Assembly: GCA_934432595.1 (NCBI GenBank)
Contig: CAKRYR010000010.1
Span: forward strand, 22,837-86,836
DNA length: 64,000 nt
DNA from: an uncultured Lachnospiraceae bacterium
GTDB taxonomy: Bacteria > Bacillota > Clostridia > Lachnospirales > Lachnospiraceae
Direction: 5' to 3'
The translations under genes were made by a program, and so were the position numbers. The notes beneath the pieces are model-generated. The model was not told the origin of the DNA, did not search any database, and worked only from the letters and a program-made list of their open reading frames with translations. Shown here in pieces: positions 27,585 to 35,791 of the stretch (positions within the stretch are counted from its first letter, which is position 1; every line of letters starts with the position of its first letter).

Positions 27585-28286
27585 CTAATTATTACGCTTT
27601 TTTTTCATATCTTTAATGTACTGTGATGAATAAACCTTCTCTGTTGCATCATTTATCATTTCAATCATTTCGGATGCAGTAATAGGTTGTCCCATTTCAT
27701 ATAATTCTACTAATTCATTACAACCATCAAATATAAATAAATTTAAATTATTATTATTTTCTTTATACCTAATATTTCCTATATCATTGTATAATTTATT
27801 ACGATTAACTGCACTCTTGTTATAAAATACAGTCTCAACAGCCTTACCATTATGATACCACTCAAGTATAACTAATCTCTCTGATGTAGATAAGGCAATA
27901 TAATTGTTCACTCCGTTATGTGCAAGTAAAGATGTTTTACTTACATACATACAACAAGGCAATCCTAATATTTGAAAAGTTTCTTCTATCATTCTTCTAT
28001 CAACAGGTAACGCATCTGCAGGAATTGCTACCAACCCATTCAACTTACTTATCTTACCATATTCTTGTGATATGTATTCTTTAAGTTCTGAAATCTCAGG
28101 CTTTATTAATTGATTATGGTAAGTCCAAGCAGAATGATAAAACGGAATATTAGGTATCTTGTATATATTATGTGGCATAATTTTATTATACCTTAAGTTT
28201 CCATTTGCTTTTACAAGATAGCCGTCATTTTCAATTATAATACAAACAACCGGTTTTTTCATACATCCATCACTACCTAAATCCAT
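27585..28286 (-). CDS. Uncharacterised protein with faint actin/Hsp70-like features
   Basis: 233 residues, no signal peptide or membrane segment. I do not recognise a named family. The middle part (GLVAIPADALPVDRRMIEETFQILGLPCCMY, then SKTSLLAHNGVNNYIALSTSERLVILEW) follows the order 'safe-predicate' Pro-Ala-Asp strand, helix, phosphate-2-like strand seen in the actin/Hsp70/FtsA fold, and the first strand PVVCIIIENDGYLV could stand for phosphate-1; but the Asp-Gly-Gly/Thr residues that bind ATP are not visible, so any nucleotide binding is doubtful. The C-terminus is lysine-rich (KDMKKKRNN). The start is uncertain: ATG at 28286 or ATG at 28262 (MKKPVVC). It has its own promoter and is convergent with pflA. 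Confidence 0.6.
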   Translation of the reverse strand: MDLGSDGCMKKPVVCIIIENDGYLVKANGNLRYNKIMPHNIYKIPNIPFYHSAWTYHNQLIKPEISELKEYISQEYGKISKLNGLVAIPADALPVDRRMIEETFQILGLPCCMYVSKTSLLAHNGVNNYIALSTSERLVILEWYHNGKAVETVFYNKSAVNRNKLYNDIGNIRYKENNNNLNLFIFDGCNELVELYEMGQPITASEMIEMINDATEKVYSSQYIKDMKKKRNN

Positions 28287-28315
28287 TTACATATTTTTAC
28301 AACATATATACTTAT

Positions 28316-28344
28316 ATTCTATTATAAATCTCAACAATTATCAA
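28316..28344 (-). promoter_or_regulatory. Promoter of the 233-residue protein gene
   Basis: TTGATA (28339-28344), 17-base spacer, TAGAAT (28316-28321) on the minus strand; leader of about 25 nt. Confidence 0.5.
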
Positions 28345-28374
28345 GTAATTTTGTTGTTCTATTCTAGGGACAAC

Positions 28375-28417
28375 AAAAAAAGAAGACATCCTATACCCAA
28401 ATAGTGTCCTCTTTTTT
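28375..28417 (-). terminator. Terminator with no gene upstream of it
   Basis: Arms AAAAAAAGAAGACA (28375-28388) and TGTCCTCTTTTTT (28405-28417), one mismatch. Works in either direction. On the plus strand the pfl operon already ended 830 bases earlier; on the minus strand the sequence feeding into it has no substantial ORF. Confidence 0.7.
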
Positions 28418-28419
28418 AA

Positions 28420-28850
28420 CCCTTAAATTATTCATACCATATTGTGTTTGTAATATATCCCCTTACTAATTACCTATACTCTCCTCGTGATATTGCACAT
28501 TATTTTATTAAGTTCCCCGTATACTCCCCTTTAATTAAGGAAATGATAACTCGTACCTCATTATCCGACAACCAAAGTACTTCAAACTAAAGTAATACAA
28601 CCGCACTTATATGTTATTTATATACACCCATTTAACATTTATAACTCCTAATATAGCTGTACTACCAACCTTATCATTTGTACTCCCTTTTAATACTATT
28701 TATGAATCTTTACACTAAACCAATAGGAAGATTTCATAATCTGTATTAATATGTAGTAATTTAGCATTTGAATCAACTAATATATTAGTTTGAATAGTTA
28801 TCATACTCCCTCATTGACAAGTTTATTCTACAACTTCTGTTAATCTTTTA
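28420..28850 (-). other. ORF-poor stretch ending in its own terminator (possible ncRNA or decayed gene)
   Basis: No ORF of meaningful length in any frame, yet on the minus strand it runs into a good terminator. It has a perfect 16-bp palindrome AACTAATATATTAGTT (28775-28790). Several tiny ORFs each have an SD-like GGGAG or GGAG a few bases ahead of an ATG; examples are 8-9 codons near 28675 and 6 codons near 28635. A weak promoter candidate is TTGTCA (28815-28820) / TATTCA (28791-28796). It could be a non-coding RNA, a string of leader-like peptides, or a decayed locus; the sequence does not decide. Confidence 0.4.
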
Positions 28851-28854
28851 CAAT

Positions 28855-28948
28855 GGAATATTTTGTCAACTTTCTGTAATATTTTGTCATGAATTTTGAT
28901 TTATTTCCAATTTTTGAAAAAGGGTAATTTTTTGTCACAAAATATTCC
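28855..28948. promoter_or_regulatory. Repeated TATTTTGTCA boxes upstream of fibro-slime gene 1
   Basis: GGAATATTTTGTCA at 28855-28868, GTAATATTTTGTCA at 28876-28889, TTTTTTGTCA at 28928-28937, and the inverted copy CAAAATATTCC at 28938-28948. Two direct and one inverted copy within 95 bases suggest a regulator-binding cluster about 100-200 bases upstream of the promoter of the first fibro-slime gene. Confidence 0.45.
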
Positions 28949-29038
28949 AGTTTTTCCAATAAATGTCGATAATAACATCGTAACGCAATCTTTATTAATC
29001 AAATGTCAATAAAATATTAAAATATTATTAAATTTTTA

Positions 29039-29067
29039 TTGTATTTTTTAATATTTTGTGTTAATAT
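29039..29067 (+). promoter_or_regulatory. Promoter of fibro-slime gene 1
   Basis: TTGTAT (29039-29044), 17 bases, TAATAT (29062-29067). The second fibro-slime gene has an almost identical arrangement, which strengthens both calls. Confidence 0.55.
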
Positions 29068-29121
29068 ATAAATAACATAAGGTACATTTGGTTATAATAA
29101 TCTTTTTTAGGGGGATTCGGT

Positions 29122-31452
29122 ATGAAATCTAAAAAAATTTATTCAGCAATTCTATTAATTTTTGCAATCGTAGTAATGACATTTTCAATTAATAAAATAA
29201 CAGACTCGCGTCGTTCTTCTGCTTCCATTGTTAAGAAATACACTGAAGCAAAAAGTAATAACGGTCTAACACCAATAACATATAATGGTGAGGAAATGTA
29301 TGTTGCAAAGGCAGCCTTCTACGATTATTACTCAGATACACAAGTTGGTACTAGTGCTACTCCAGGTGAAATAACTGATGCACTAGATGGAAGCAAGAAT
29401 ACTTTCGGCAAGTTTAATACGAAAATGATGCAAGTACTACATTATAATGATTCGGCATTATGTCCAGCTAAGTATCCTTTATATCAGGGTAGACCTAATG
29501 CAAAATCCGACATGAGTAATATATATGATCCAAGTAGTGAACAAAATACAGCTAAAGCAAATTATTGGGTTGCTGCTCAAAGTGGTCAGAATACAACAGC
29601 TGCTACTCAAGGATTAGTTGATAGTTCTTTATCCTATGATTCAAATGGTGAATGTTATGTTACTCAAACTAATCCATCTAACGGAAAGAGCTCTTATCTA
29701 CCATATTTTGATAAGAAATTCCTTACTACTACCAAATTTGACAATTCACAATTATCACTTGGTAGTGTAAAAGAAAATGTATCTTTCCCATTTAGAAGAG
29801 TTGAAAAAAATGGCATTACATATTATGAATTCTATAGTAGTCAAGATACCGTTAGATTTAATAATAATGGACAATTAGACTATTTAGGAAAAGATAATAA
29901 AGCAGAACAAGTACTTGATGCAGAAGGTCACCCAGGATTCTTCCCATATAACACTGCTGCTGAAGGTAAATCTTCTAAATTAAATTTCGGACATGGTGTT
30001 AAGATTGAAATACCATTTATGATGAGTTCAAATGGTAAAATTAAAGATAAAGATATTGCGTTTGAATTCTCTGGTGACGATGATGTATGGGTATTCATCG
30101 ATGGCGAACTAGCACTTGATTTAGGTGGTAACCATGGTGAAGTTGCTGGTACAATTAACTTTGCAAAACAAGTTTCTACAGTTAAACAAGCAAAAAATAA
30201 TACTGTAGCATTCGCTAATAGACTTGTTACAGATGCAAAAAGAGGTATTATACAAAATCAAACAACTGAATTTAGCGATAAACTAAAAGCCAAAATTAAG
30301 AGTACAGAGAAAATGCATACATTAACAATGTTCTATATGGAAAGAGGACTAAATGTTGCTAATATGAAATTAAGCTTTAACTTACCTGAACCTACTAGAA
30401 TTACTTTAACAAATGAGCTTAATACTACAACAGTATCAGATACATTTAAAGAAGAAACGATTAAAGTTGCAAAGAAAGACGAATTTGTGTATGACGTTGC
30501 AGATAAAACAAAGCTAAAAGCTGGTGAAATAAGCTTATTTGTAAATGAAAATGTAGCATATATAAATGAATTTGACGCTAAGAACAATCTTTTAATACAA
30601 GAAAGAGCCTTAAAAGATGCTAAACGTAAACTACAAGATTTATATTCAACTAATTGGGTATTGAAAGATGTAAGCGATGAAATTAGTAAAGGATCTACTT
30701 TATTAATGACAGATAATAGAACTTCAGACAAAGCATCTTTCTTATTCGCAAATACATCAGGAAATGAAGTACCTGTACTTACTGCTTCCTATACTAATAC
30801 ACCTAATATTGGTAACTTTGATATCCTATGTGAAGTATCTGATGAGTATAAGAAAGCTCATGAAGATTATGCTAATAAAGAATTTATATATACAGTAACT
30901 CATAAAGATATATTTGGTGGTGATTCCAAAGAAATAAATTACTCAGGAAAATATACTGTATATTCTTCAGATAAAAGTAAAGAAGAAAAGACTACAACAG
31001 ATGGAACAATTGTTTTAAAACCAGGACAAAAAGCTAGAATAACTGGTATACCTGTCCAAACTGTTCTTAAAGCGACTGCGAAAATTGATAGCACTTGTCA
31101 ATTAAGTGAAATCTCTACGACAGAGAGCTTTAAGGCAGACACTACTTCTGTATCTGCTAGTGGTACAATTACTTCAAATAGCAATGTTGTACTATTTACC
31201 GTAACAGATATTAAAGATGAAGTAAAAGATATTAAAACAGAAACTATTCCTCAGAATAATAAGCCTTCCTCAGATAATAAGAAGGATACTGAGAAAATAG
31301 AAAAAATCGAGATTGCAGAAGATGCATTTGATAGCACACCAAAGACTGCAGATGCAACTGACTTTGGTACTTGGTTAGCAATTATGGGAATTTCTCTAGC
31401 AATAGCAATTGGTGCTAGTCTATCACTTGTAATAACTAAGAAAAGACAATAA
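29122..31452 (+). CDS. Fibro-slime domain surface protein 1
   Basis: 776 residues. Extracellular cell-surface protein. An N-terminal signal/membrane segment (AILLIFAIVVMTFSI) is followed by the fibro-slime domain: MYVAKAAFYDYYSDTQVG, FPFRRVEKNGITYYEFYS, and EFSGDDDVWVFIDGELALD, the acidic DDDVWVFIDG being the PA14-like ligand/Ca-binding loop. Residues ~470-730 are beta-rich stalk-like modules with VLTASYTNTPNIG and GTIVLKPGQKARITGIP. The C-terminus has STPKTADATDFG, a hydrophobic segment and KKRQ, resembling a sortase signal with PKTAD in place of PKTGD. AGGGGG precedes the ATG. The downstream gene is a close paralogue. Likely role in adhesion to glycans; unproven. Confidence 0.88.
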   Translation: MKSKKIYSAILLIFAIVVMTFSINKITDSRRSSASIVKKYTEAKSNNGLTPITYNGEEMYVAKAAFYDYYSDTQVGTSATPGEITDALDGSKNTFGKFNTKMMQVLHYNDSALCPAKYPLYQGRPNAKSDMSNIYDPSSEQNTAKANYWVAAQSGQNTTAATQGLVDSSLSYDSNGECYVTQTNPSNGKSSYLPYFDKKFLTTTKFDNSQLSLGSVKENVSFPFRRVEKNGITYYEFYSSQDTVRFNNNGQLDYLGKDNKAEQVLDAEGHPGFFPYNTAAEGKSSKLNFGHGVKIEIPFMMSSNGKIKDKDIAFEFSGDDDVWVFIDGELALDLGGNHGEVAGTINFAKQVSTVKQAKNNTVAFANRLVTDAKRGIIQNQTTEFSDKLKAKIKSTEKMHTLTMFYMERGLNVANMKLSFNLPEPTRITLTNELNTTTVSDTFKEETIKVAKKDEFVYDVADKTKLKAGEISLFVNENVAYINEFDAKNNLLIQERALKDAKRKLQDLYSTNWVLKDVSDEISKGSTLLMTDNRTSDKASFLFANTSGNEVPVLTASYTNTPNIGNFDILCEVSDEYKKAHEDYANKEFIYTVTHKDIFGGDSKEINYSGKYTVYSSDKSKEEKTTTDGTIVLKPGQKARITGIPVQTVLKATAKIDSTCQLSEISTTESFKADTTSVSASGTITSNSNVVLFTVTDIKDEVKDIKTETIPQNNKPSSDNKKDTEKIEKIEIAEDAFDSTPKTADATDFGTWLAIMGISLAIAIGASLSLVITKKRQ

Positions 31453-31466
31453 TTAAGATTTCATTT

Positions 31467-31500
31467 AAGAAGTGGAGAACTATTCTCCACTTCTTTTTTT
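31467..31500 (+). terminator. Terminator between the fibro-slime genes
   Basis: Arms AAGAAGTGGAGAA (31467-31479) and TTCTCCACTTCTT (31483-31495), three-base loop, then a T-run. The two paralogues are thus separate transcription units. Confidence 0.92.
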
Positions 31501-31561
31501 GATACATAAATTTATATATAGCATATTATTACAAATATATTAAGATTTTATTAATTCATTC

Positions 31562-31590
31562 TTGTGTTTTGTGTAATATTATGTTAATAT
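31562..31590 (+). promoter_or_regulatory. Promoter of fibro-slime gene 2
   Basis: TTGTGT (31562-31567), 17 bases, TAATAT (31585-31590), matching the promoter of paralogue 1 in sequence and spacing. Confidence 0.55.
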
Positions 31591-31634
31591 ATTCTTATAG
31601 GTAGCATAGATTACTTAAGAACGGAGGAGTTATT

Positions 31635-33998
31635 ATGAAAATTAAGAAGGGGATTTCTACAATTATTTTCTTATTTGCAGTTGTAATAATGTGTTTTTCA
31701 CTTGGACAATTTTGCACTGCTAATAGATCTTCAGCATCTGTTATAAAAAGTACTGATAACCAAGCTAGAAGTAAAAAATCACTAAGTCCGGTTACTTACA
31801 ACGACGAAGAAATGTATGTTGCTAAGGCAACATTCTATGATTATTATTCTGATTCACAAGTTGGAACTACATCAACACCATTAGAAATAACTGATGCACA
31901 GGATTATAGTAAAAATACTTTTTCACTATTTAATAAAAAATTATTCCAATTAATGAAATATGGAGATGCAACATTGTCTCCTGCAAAATATCCTATGTAC
32001 CAAGGTCGTGCCGGAATATTCTCAGATATGTCAACTATTTGCAAATCAAATGATGAAACATTTAATACATCTACTAATTACTGGGTTGGAGCTAATTCTC
32101 CTCAGGGTAAAGCTAGTGCAACACAAGGTCTAGTAGATAGCAAGTTACTATATACAGCAGATGGCGAAAGTCATCTTACACAATCAAATCCTAATAATGG
32201 GAAGTCAGCAAATGTTCCATTTTTTGATAAGGATTTCTTAACAAAGAATAAATTTGATAATTCTGAACTTACATTAGGTTCAGTTAAGGAAAATGTATCA
32301 TTTCCATTTAGACGTGTTATAAAGAATAATACTACATACTATGAATTCTATAGTAATAATGATACAGTTAGATTCAATAACAATGGACAATTAGACTATG
32401 TTGGACATAATAAAAAAGATCAACAAGTCCTAGACACTCATAAAAACCCAAGTTTCTTCCCTTATAACACAAGTTCAGAAAGTGGAAGCAATAAATTAAA
32501 CTATGGTCATGGTCTTAAAATTGAAATTCCATTTATAATAAATAAAAATGGTAAAATAAATGGTAAAGACATAGAATTTGAATTCTCTGGTGACGATGAT
32601 GTATGGGTATTTATTGATGGGCAACTTGCTCTTGATATTGGTGGTAGCCATGGTGAAATAACTGGTAAAATTAATTTTGCAAAGCAAACTTCAACTATTA
32701 GTTTAGTTAAAAACAATGCTGTAGCATTTTCACAACATTCACTAGTATCATTTAACTCAAATAAAGTTAATATTAATGGACAAGAACTTACAGGTAGAAC
32801 TAAAGATTTAGAGACTCCTTTCAGTGCTGCTCTAAAAGAAGCTATCAAAGATACTACAAAAGAACATACATTAACTTTCTTCTATATGGAAAGAGGTATG
32901 GATATTGCTAACTTAAAGCTTAACTTCAACTTACCTGAACCAAGTAAATTAAATATATCAAATACAATATCAACTAAGGGAGTATCAGATACTTTCAAAG
33001 AAGAAACTTTAAAAGTTGCAAATAAAGATGAATTCGTATATGATGTAGCTGATAAAACAGAAAAGAAAGCCGCTACAATTAATCTAAAAAATACTGAAAG
33101 CATATTGTTTGTAAATGAATTCACTGAAAATGATGTAATGTTAGTTCAAGAAAGGACTTTAACTAATACAGAGCGTAAACTAACTGATTTATACTCAACA
33201 AACTGGTTACTAAAAGACTTTGAAAAAGATATTAATAAAGCAAAAGGATTAATAGTAACAGACAATAGGTGTGATAGTAAATCATATTTTAAATTAGCAA
33301 ACACTAAGCGAAATACAGTTCCTGTTCTTACAGCTGCATATACTAACACTCCTAAAGTAGGTGAATTCACACTATTATGTAAAGTTGACGATGCATATAA
33401 ACAAGTTAATTCAGAATATACAAATAAAGAGTTTAAATATACCGTAAAATATAGTAAAGTATTTGGTGGTGACTCTGCTGAAACATTATATAATGGTAAA
33501 TACACTGTATACCACACAGATAACACTTCAGAAGAAAAGATTACTACAGATGGTACAATCACATTGAAACCAGATGAAAAAGCTGTTATATCAGGTATAT
33601 CTGTAAAAACAGTACTTAAGGTAACAGCTAACATAGAAGCAGACTTCAAGTTATCAGAAATTAGTACAACAACACAATTTAAATGTGATGATGCTTCTGC
33701 TACTGCTGAAGGAACAATTAACTATAATGCAAATATAGTTGAATTTACTGCAACAGATGTAGCTTCTAATAAAGAAACTGTTATTAAAAAGATTGCTACA
33801 GAGACTACTAAAAAACAAGAACCTACACAAAAACTAGAAAAAGTTCAAATCAAAGAAACAAAAAATGCTTCTGAATTAGATGACTCACCTAAAACAGATG
33901 ACTATGCTAATGCAAGTACTTGGATAATATATGCTGTAGTAGCATTTATCATAGCTATAACTTCACTAGTAATTGGTTCTTCAAAAAGAAAATATTAA
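31635..33998 (+). CDS. Fibro-slime domain surface protein 2 (paralogue)
   Basis: 787 residues, collinear with the preceding protein: signal/membrane segment (TIIFLFAVVIMCFSLG), MYVAKATFYDYYSDSQVG, TLGSVKENVSFPFRRV, EFSGDDDVWVFIDGQLALD, stalk modules with VLTAAYTNTPKVG, and a tail with DDSPKTDDYANASTW, a hydrophobic segment and SSKRKY. The DDDVWVFIDG loop is intact in both, so neither copy looks inactive. It carries an extra stretch around HSLVSFNSNKVNINGQELTG in the fibro-slime domain and PKTDD instead of PKTAD in the tail. GGAGGAG precedes the ATG. Tandem gene duplication with divergence is the simplest reading. No sortase gene lies in the window. Confidence 0.88.
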   Translation: MKIKKGISTIIFLFAVVIMCFSLGQFCTANRSSASVIKSTDNQARSKKSLSPVTYNDEEMYVAKATFYDYYSDSQVGTTSTPLEITDAQDYSKNTFSLFNKKLFQLMKYGDATLSPAKYPMYQGRAGIFSDMSTICKSNDETFNTSTNYWVGANSPQGKASATQGLVDSKLLYTADGESHLTQSNPNNGKSANVPFFDKDFLTKNKFDNSELTLGSVKENVSFPFRRVIKNNTTYYEFYSNNDTVRFNNNGQLDYVGHNKKDQQVLDTHKNPSFFPYNTSSESGSNKLNYGHGLKIEIPFIINKNGKINGKDIEFEFSGDDDVWVFIDGQLALDIGGSHGEITGKINFAKQTSTISLVKNNAVAFSQHSLVSFNSNKVNINGQELTGRTKDLETPFSAALKEAIKDTTKEHTLTFFYMERGMDIANLKLNFNLPEPSKLNISNTISTKGVSDTFKEETLKVANKDEFVYDVADKTEKKAATINLKNTESILFVNEFTENDVMLVQERTLTNTERKLTDLYSTNWLLKDFEKDINKAKGLIVTDNRCDSKSYFKLANTKRNTVPVLTAAYTNTPKVGEFTLLCKVDDAYKQVNSEYTNKEFKYTVKYSKVFGGDSAETLYNGKYTVYHTDNTSEEKITTDGTITLKPDEKAVISGISVKTVLKVTANIEADFKLSEISTTTQFKCDDASATAEGTINYNANIVEFTATDVASNKETVIKKIATETTKKQEPTQKLEKVQIKETKNASELDDSPKTDDYANASTWIIYAVVAFIIAITSLVIGSSKRKY

Positions 33999-34005
33999 GT
34001 AACTA

Positions 34006-34432
34006 TTCACAAAAGAAGGCAAAATAGTAAATTCAAAGTATGATAAATACAAACAAATAAACAAGTTTATCGAAATAGTCGAAGACTCATTAAAAAACTA
34101 CAAATCTAAGACTATTAACATCATAGATTTTATATGGATACTCTAGCCTAGAGTTTAAACTTGGTAACACTAACTCATATAAACATCCAGCAGATGTAGA
34201 TATGGTTGTTACACTATATGCTTGTGACACTGCGACAGATTATGCTTTATTTAACGCAATATGTTGGAATGCGCAAATAATATTATCTGTCCCTTGTTGC
34301 CAGCACGAACTAAACAAACAAATGAATGCTAGTAATGCCAAATTAATAACTCGCTGCGGCATAATAAAAGAATTCAACCTAGAACCAACAATAGTAAAGT
34401 TACTTCACGAGCTATACCCCTCGTTGTAAAAA
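34006..34432 (+). pseudogene. Deleted SAM-dependent methyltransferase remnant
   Basis: Two pieces of one methyltransferase family in sequence. The first (from 34006) reads TKEGKIVNSKYDKYKQINKF..IEIVEDSLK..TINIIDF and then hits stops; the second (34155-34429) reads KHPADVDMVVTLYACDTATDYA and IILSVPCCQHELNKQMNAS. In intact members the GCGKSYLTF SAM-binding loop lies between these pieces, so an internal deletion removed it, together with the true start and end. The remnant follows fibro-slime gene 2 directly. The family recognition is from motif memory. Confidence 0.7.
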
Positions 34433-34481
34433 AAAAGAATAACCTCGGGGTGTCAGTATGACACCCCAAGGTTATTCTTTT
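34433..34481. terminator. Strong long-stem terminator
   Basis: 22-bp arms (34433-34454, 34460-34481) with one internal mismatch and a five-base loop, GC-rich core GGGGTGTC / GACACCCC, A-run before and T-run after. Serves the plus-strand remnant and possibly the minus-strand remnant. Confidence 0.9.
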
Positions 34482-34532
34482 ATAGTATTACTATTTTTCA
34501 TGCCATAACGAAGCCCTCCTCGAAAAAAATTT

Positions 34533-34703
34533 CTAGTTATCAAATTCTATTAAATCTTTTGTAATATCAAAATTATTAAACAACCTATCCATATATATCA
34601 TCTTATCCTCATGATTAAAATAACCATATTCATCAACTAAGATTTCTTTACTCTCAAATACATAGGCATTAATATATCCCTCCCGCGGAGCAATAGCCAC
34701 AAC
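34533..34703 (-). pseudogene. 3' gene end interrupted by the palindromic element
   Basis: Open frame of about 56 codons with no start, reading AIAPREGYINAYVFESKE, ILVDEYGYFNHEDKMIYMDR and LFNNFDITKDLIEFDN then TAG. Codon use looks genuine. Its upstream (5') part stops where the 334-bp palindromic element begins, so this is probably the C-terminal end of a gene broken by that element or by a linked deletion. I do not recognise the family. Confidence 0.5.
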
Positions 34704-35028
34704 TCATAGATTATGGAATTATATTTATTGACGTAGGTAACATTTCTTGTTTTATAGGTTTGTTTATATGCTATCGAGCAGCAATGTTTGAACGAAATGA
34801 AGATATAACATAAAGCGCTAGCTTTATAGATAATTAATAGCTATATATTTAATGTGCCTGCACAATTAAAATATATAGCTATTAATTTATCGTAATTATA
34901 AGGCAACGCCGAATAATTGTTATATCAAATGAGTGAGTTTTGCGCCCGCGAGATATCATATCAAACCTAATAAAACATCGGAATGTTCTACGTCAATAAC
35001 CTAAATTCCATAACTATGACTTGTGGCT
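34695..35028. mobile_element. 334-bp near-palindromic element (MITE-like)
   Basis: The whole segment is an imperfect inverted repeat. Outer ends are AGCCACAA...CATAG...ATGGAATT...TTATTGACGTAG on the left (34695-34733) and the same order on the complement of the right end. The centre is a near-perfect palindrome with AATTAATAGCTATAT arms around TGCCTGCA (34855-34862). Between them shorter matches keep the same order (AGGTTTG, GATATAACA). No ORF. Such single-hairpin elements fit a non-autonomous mobile element or a structured RNA/cruciform. Clear target-site duplications were not found. Confidence 0.6.
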
Positions 35029-35040
35029 CCTATAACAAAA

Positions 35041-35059
35041 GGAGGGGCGAAGCCCCTCC
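35041..35059 (-). terminator. Terminator of metG-thioesterase operon
   Basis: GGAGGGGC, three-base loop, GCCCCTCC, followed on the minus strand by TTTTGTT. Just after the thioesterase stop. Confidence 0.9.
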
Positions 35060-35071
35060 AAAACCCAAAAA

Positions 35072-35791
35072 CTACTTATATAATTTAATAATAGCCTTTA
35101 ACTCAGAACCATCCTGAGATTTAAGTGCAATAACATATGAATCCTCTGTTTCACTATATCTGCATTTAATAGTCTCTCCATATTCTATTGCCTTACGATA
35201 CATAATCTCAAATTCATTACATTCACCTTGTTGATATACCTCTTCAGGTAAAATCAAATTAGCAAGTTCTAGATAAAATACATTGTTCATATGATTATGT
35301 GCATCAATAAAATTACGTGGAATAGTAACTTCTTTCTCAAATGCATAATCATTACACTCTCTTAGCTTCCTTATCCAAGGAGAACCAAAATTAGTACGCT
35401 CTGTCTCACTATCATACTTATTAGCTAATTCATCCGTTATTCTCTCTGGTCTTAAATCATCTGCACTTATACGAACCCAATTAGAAGTAGCAGTTACTGC
35501 AAGCTCTCCATTAGAATTATAAACTTCAAACTCTCTTGAAGCCACTCCACCTTTTATATTACGGCTCCAAGTACTAACCTTAACTCTATCCTCATTATCT
35601 GGTCTATTATGAACCTTTACATGGTAAGCTGTAAGGAACCATCTACCTAACGAATTCTTTATACCATCACCTATAGATGTACTATGCATACATGCAACAT
35701 TTTCAAATAACTTAAGCATTGATGAATTGGTAATCTTAAGCTCTCTATTACAATCACTAAAGCCTACATAAAACTTCTCACTATAAATCAT
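35072..35791 (-). CDS. Acyl-ACP thioesterase (FatA-like)
   Basis: About 239 residues. Cytoplasmic hot-dog-fold enzyme that hydrolyses acyl-ACP to free fatty acid. Two hot-dog halves: YSEKFYVGFSDCNRELKITN..LFENVA, with GRWFLTAYHVKVHNRP, and the second with IPRNFIDAHNHMNNVFYLELA, where the DAHNHMNN segment is the conserved Asp/Asn/His region. The ORF could be extended to 35842, but the natural start is ATG 35791: it shares one base with the metG stop (TAATG), has GGAG upstream and gives the usual family N-terminus. Translationally coupled to metG; physiological link between the two is not obvious. Confidence 0.9.
   Translation of the reverse strand: MIYSEKFYVGFSDCNRELKITNSSMLKLFENVACMHSTSIGDGIKNSLGRWFLTAYHVKVHNRPDNEDRVKVSTWSRNIKGGVASREFEVYNSNGELAVTATSNWVRISADDLRPERITDELANKYDSETERTNFGSPWIRKLRECNDYAFEKEVTIPRNFIDAHNHMNNVFYLELANLILPEEVYQQGECNEFEIMYRKAIEYGETIKCRYSETEDSYVIALKSQDGSELKAIIKLYK

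Noticed and set aside
28420..28850. A protein-coding gene in the gap before fibro-slime gene 1
   Set aside because: All six frames are broken by frequent stops; only ORFs below 30 codons remain.
34690..35028. Complete insertion sequence
   Set aside because: No transposase ORF of any size; the element is only an inverted repeat.
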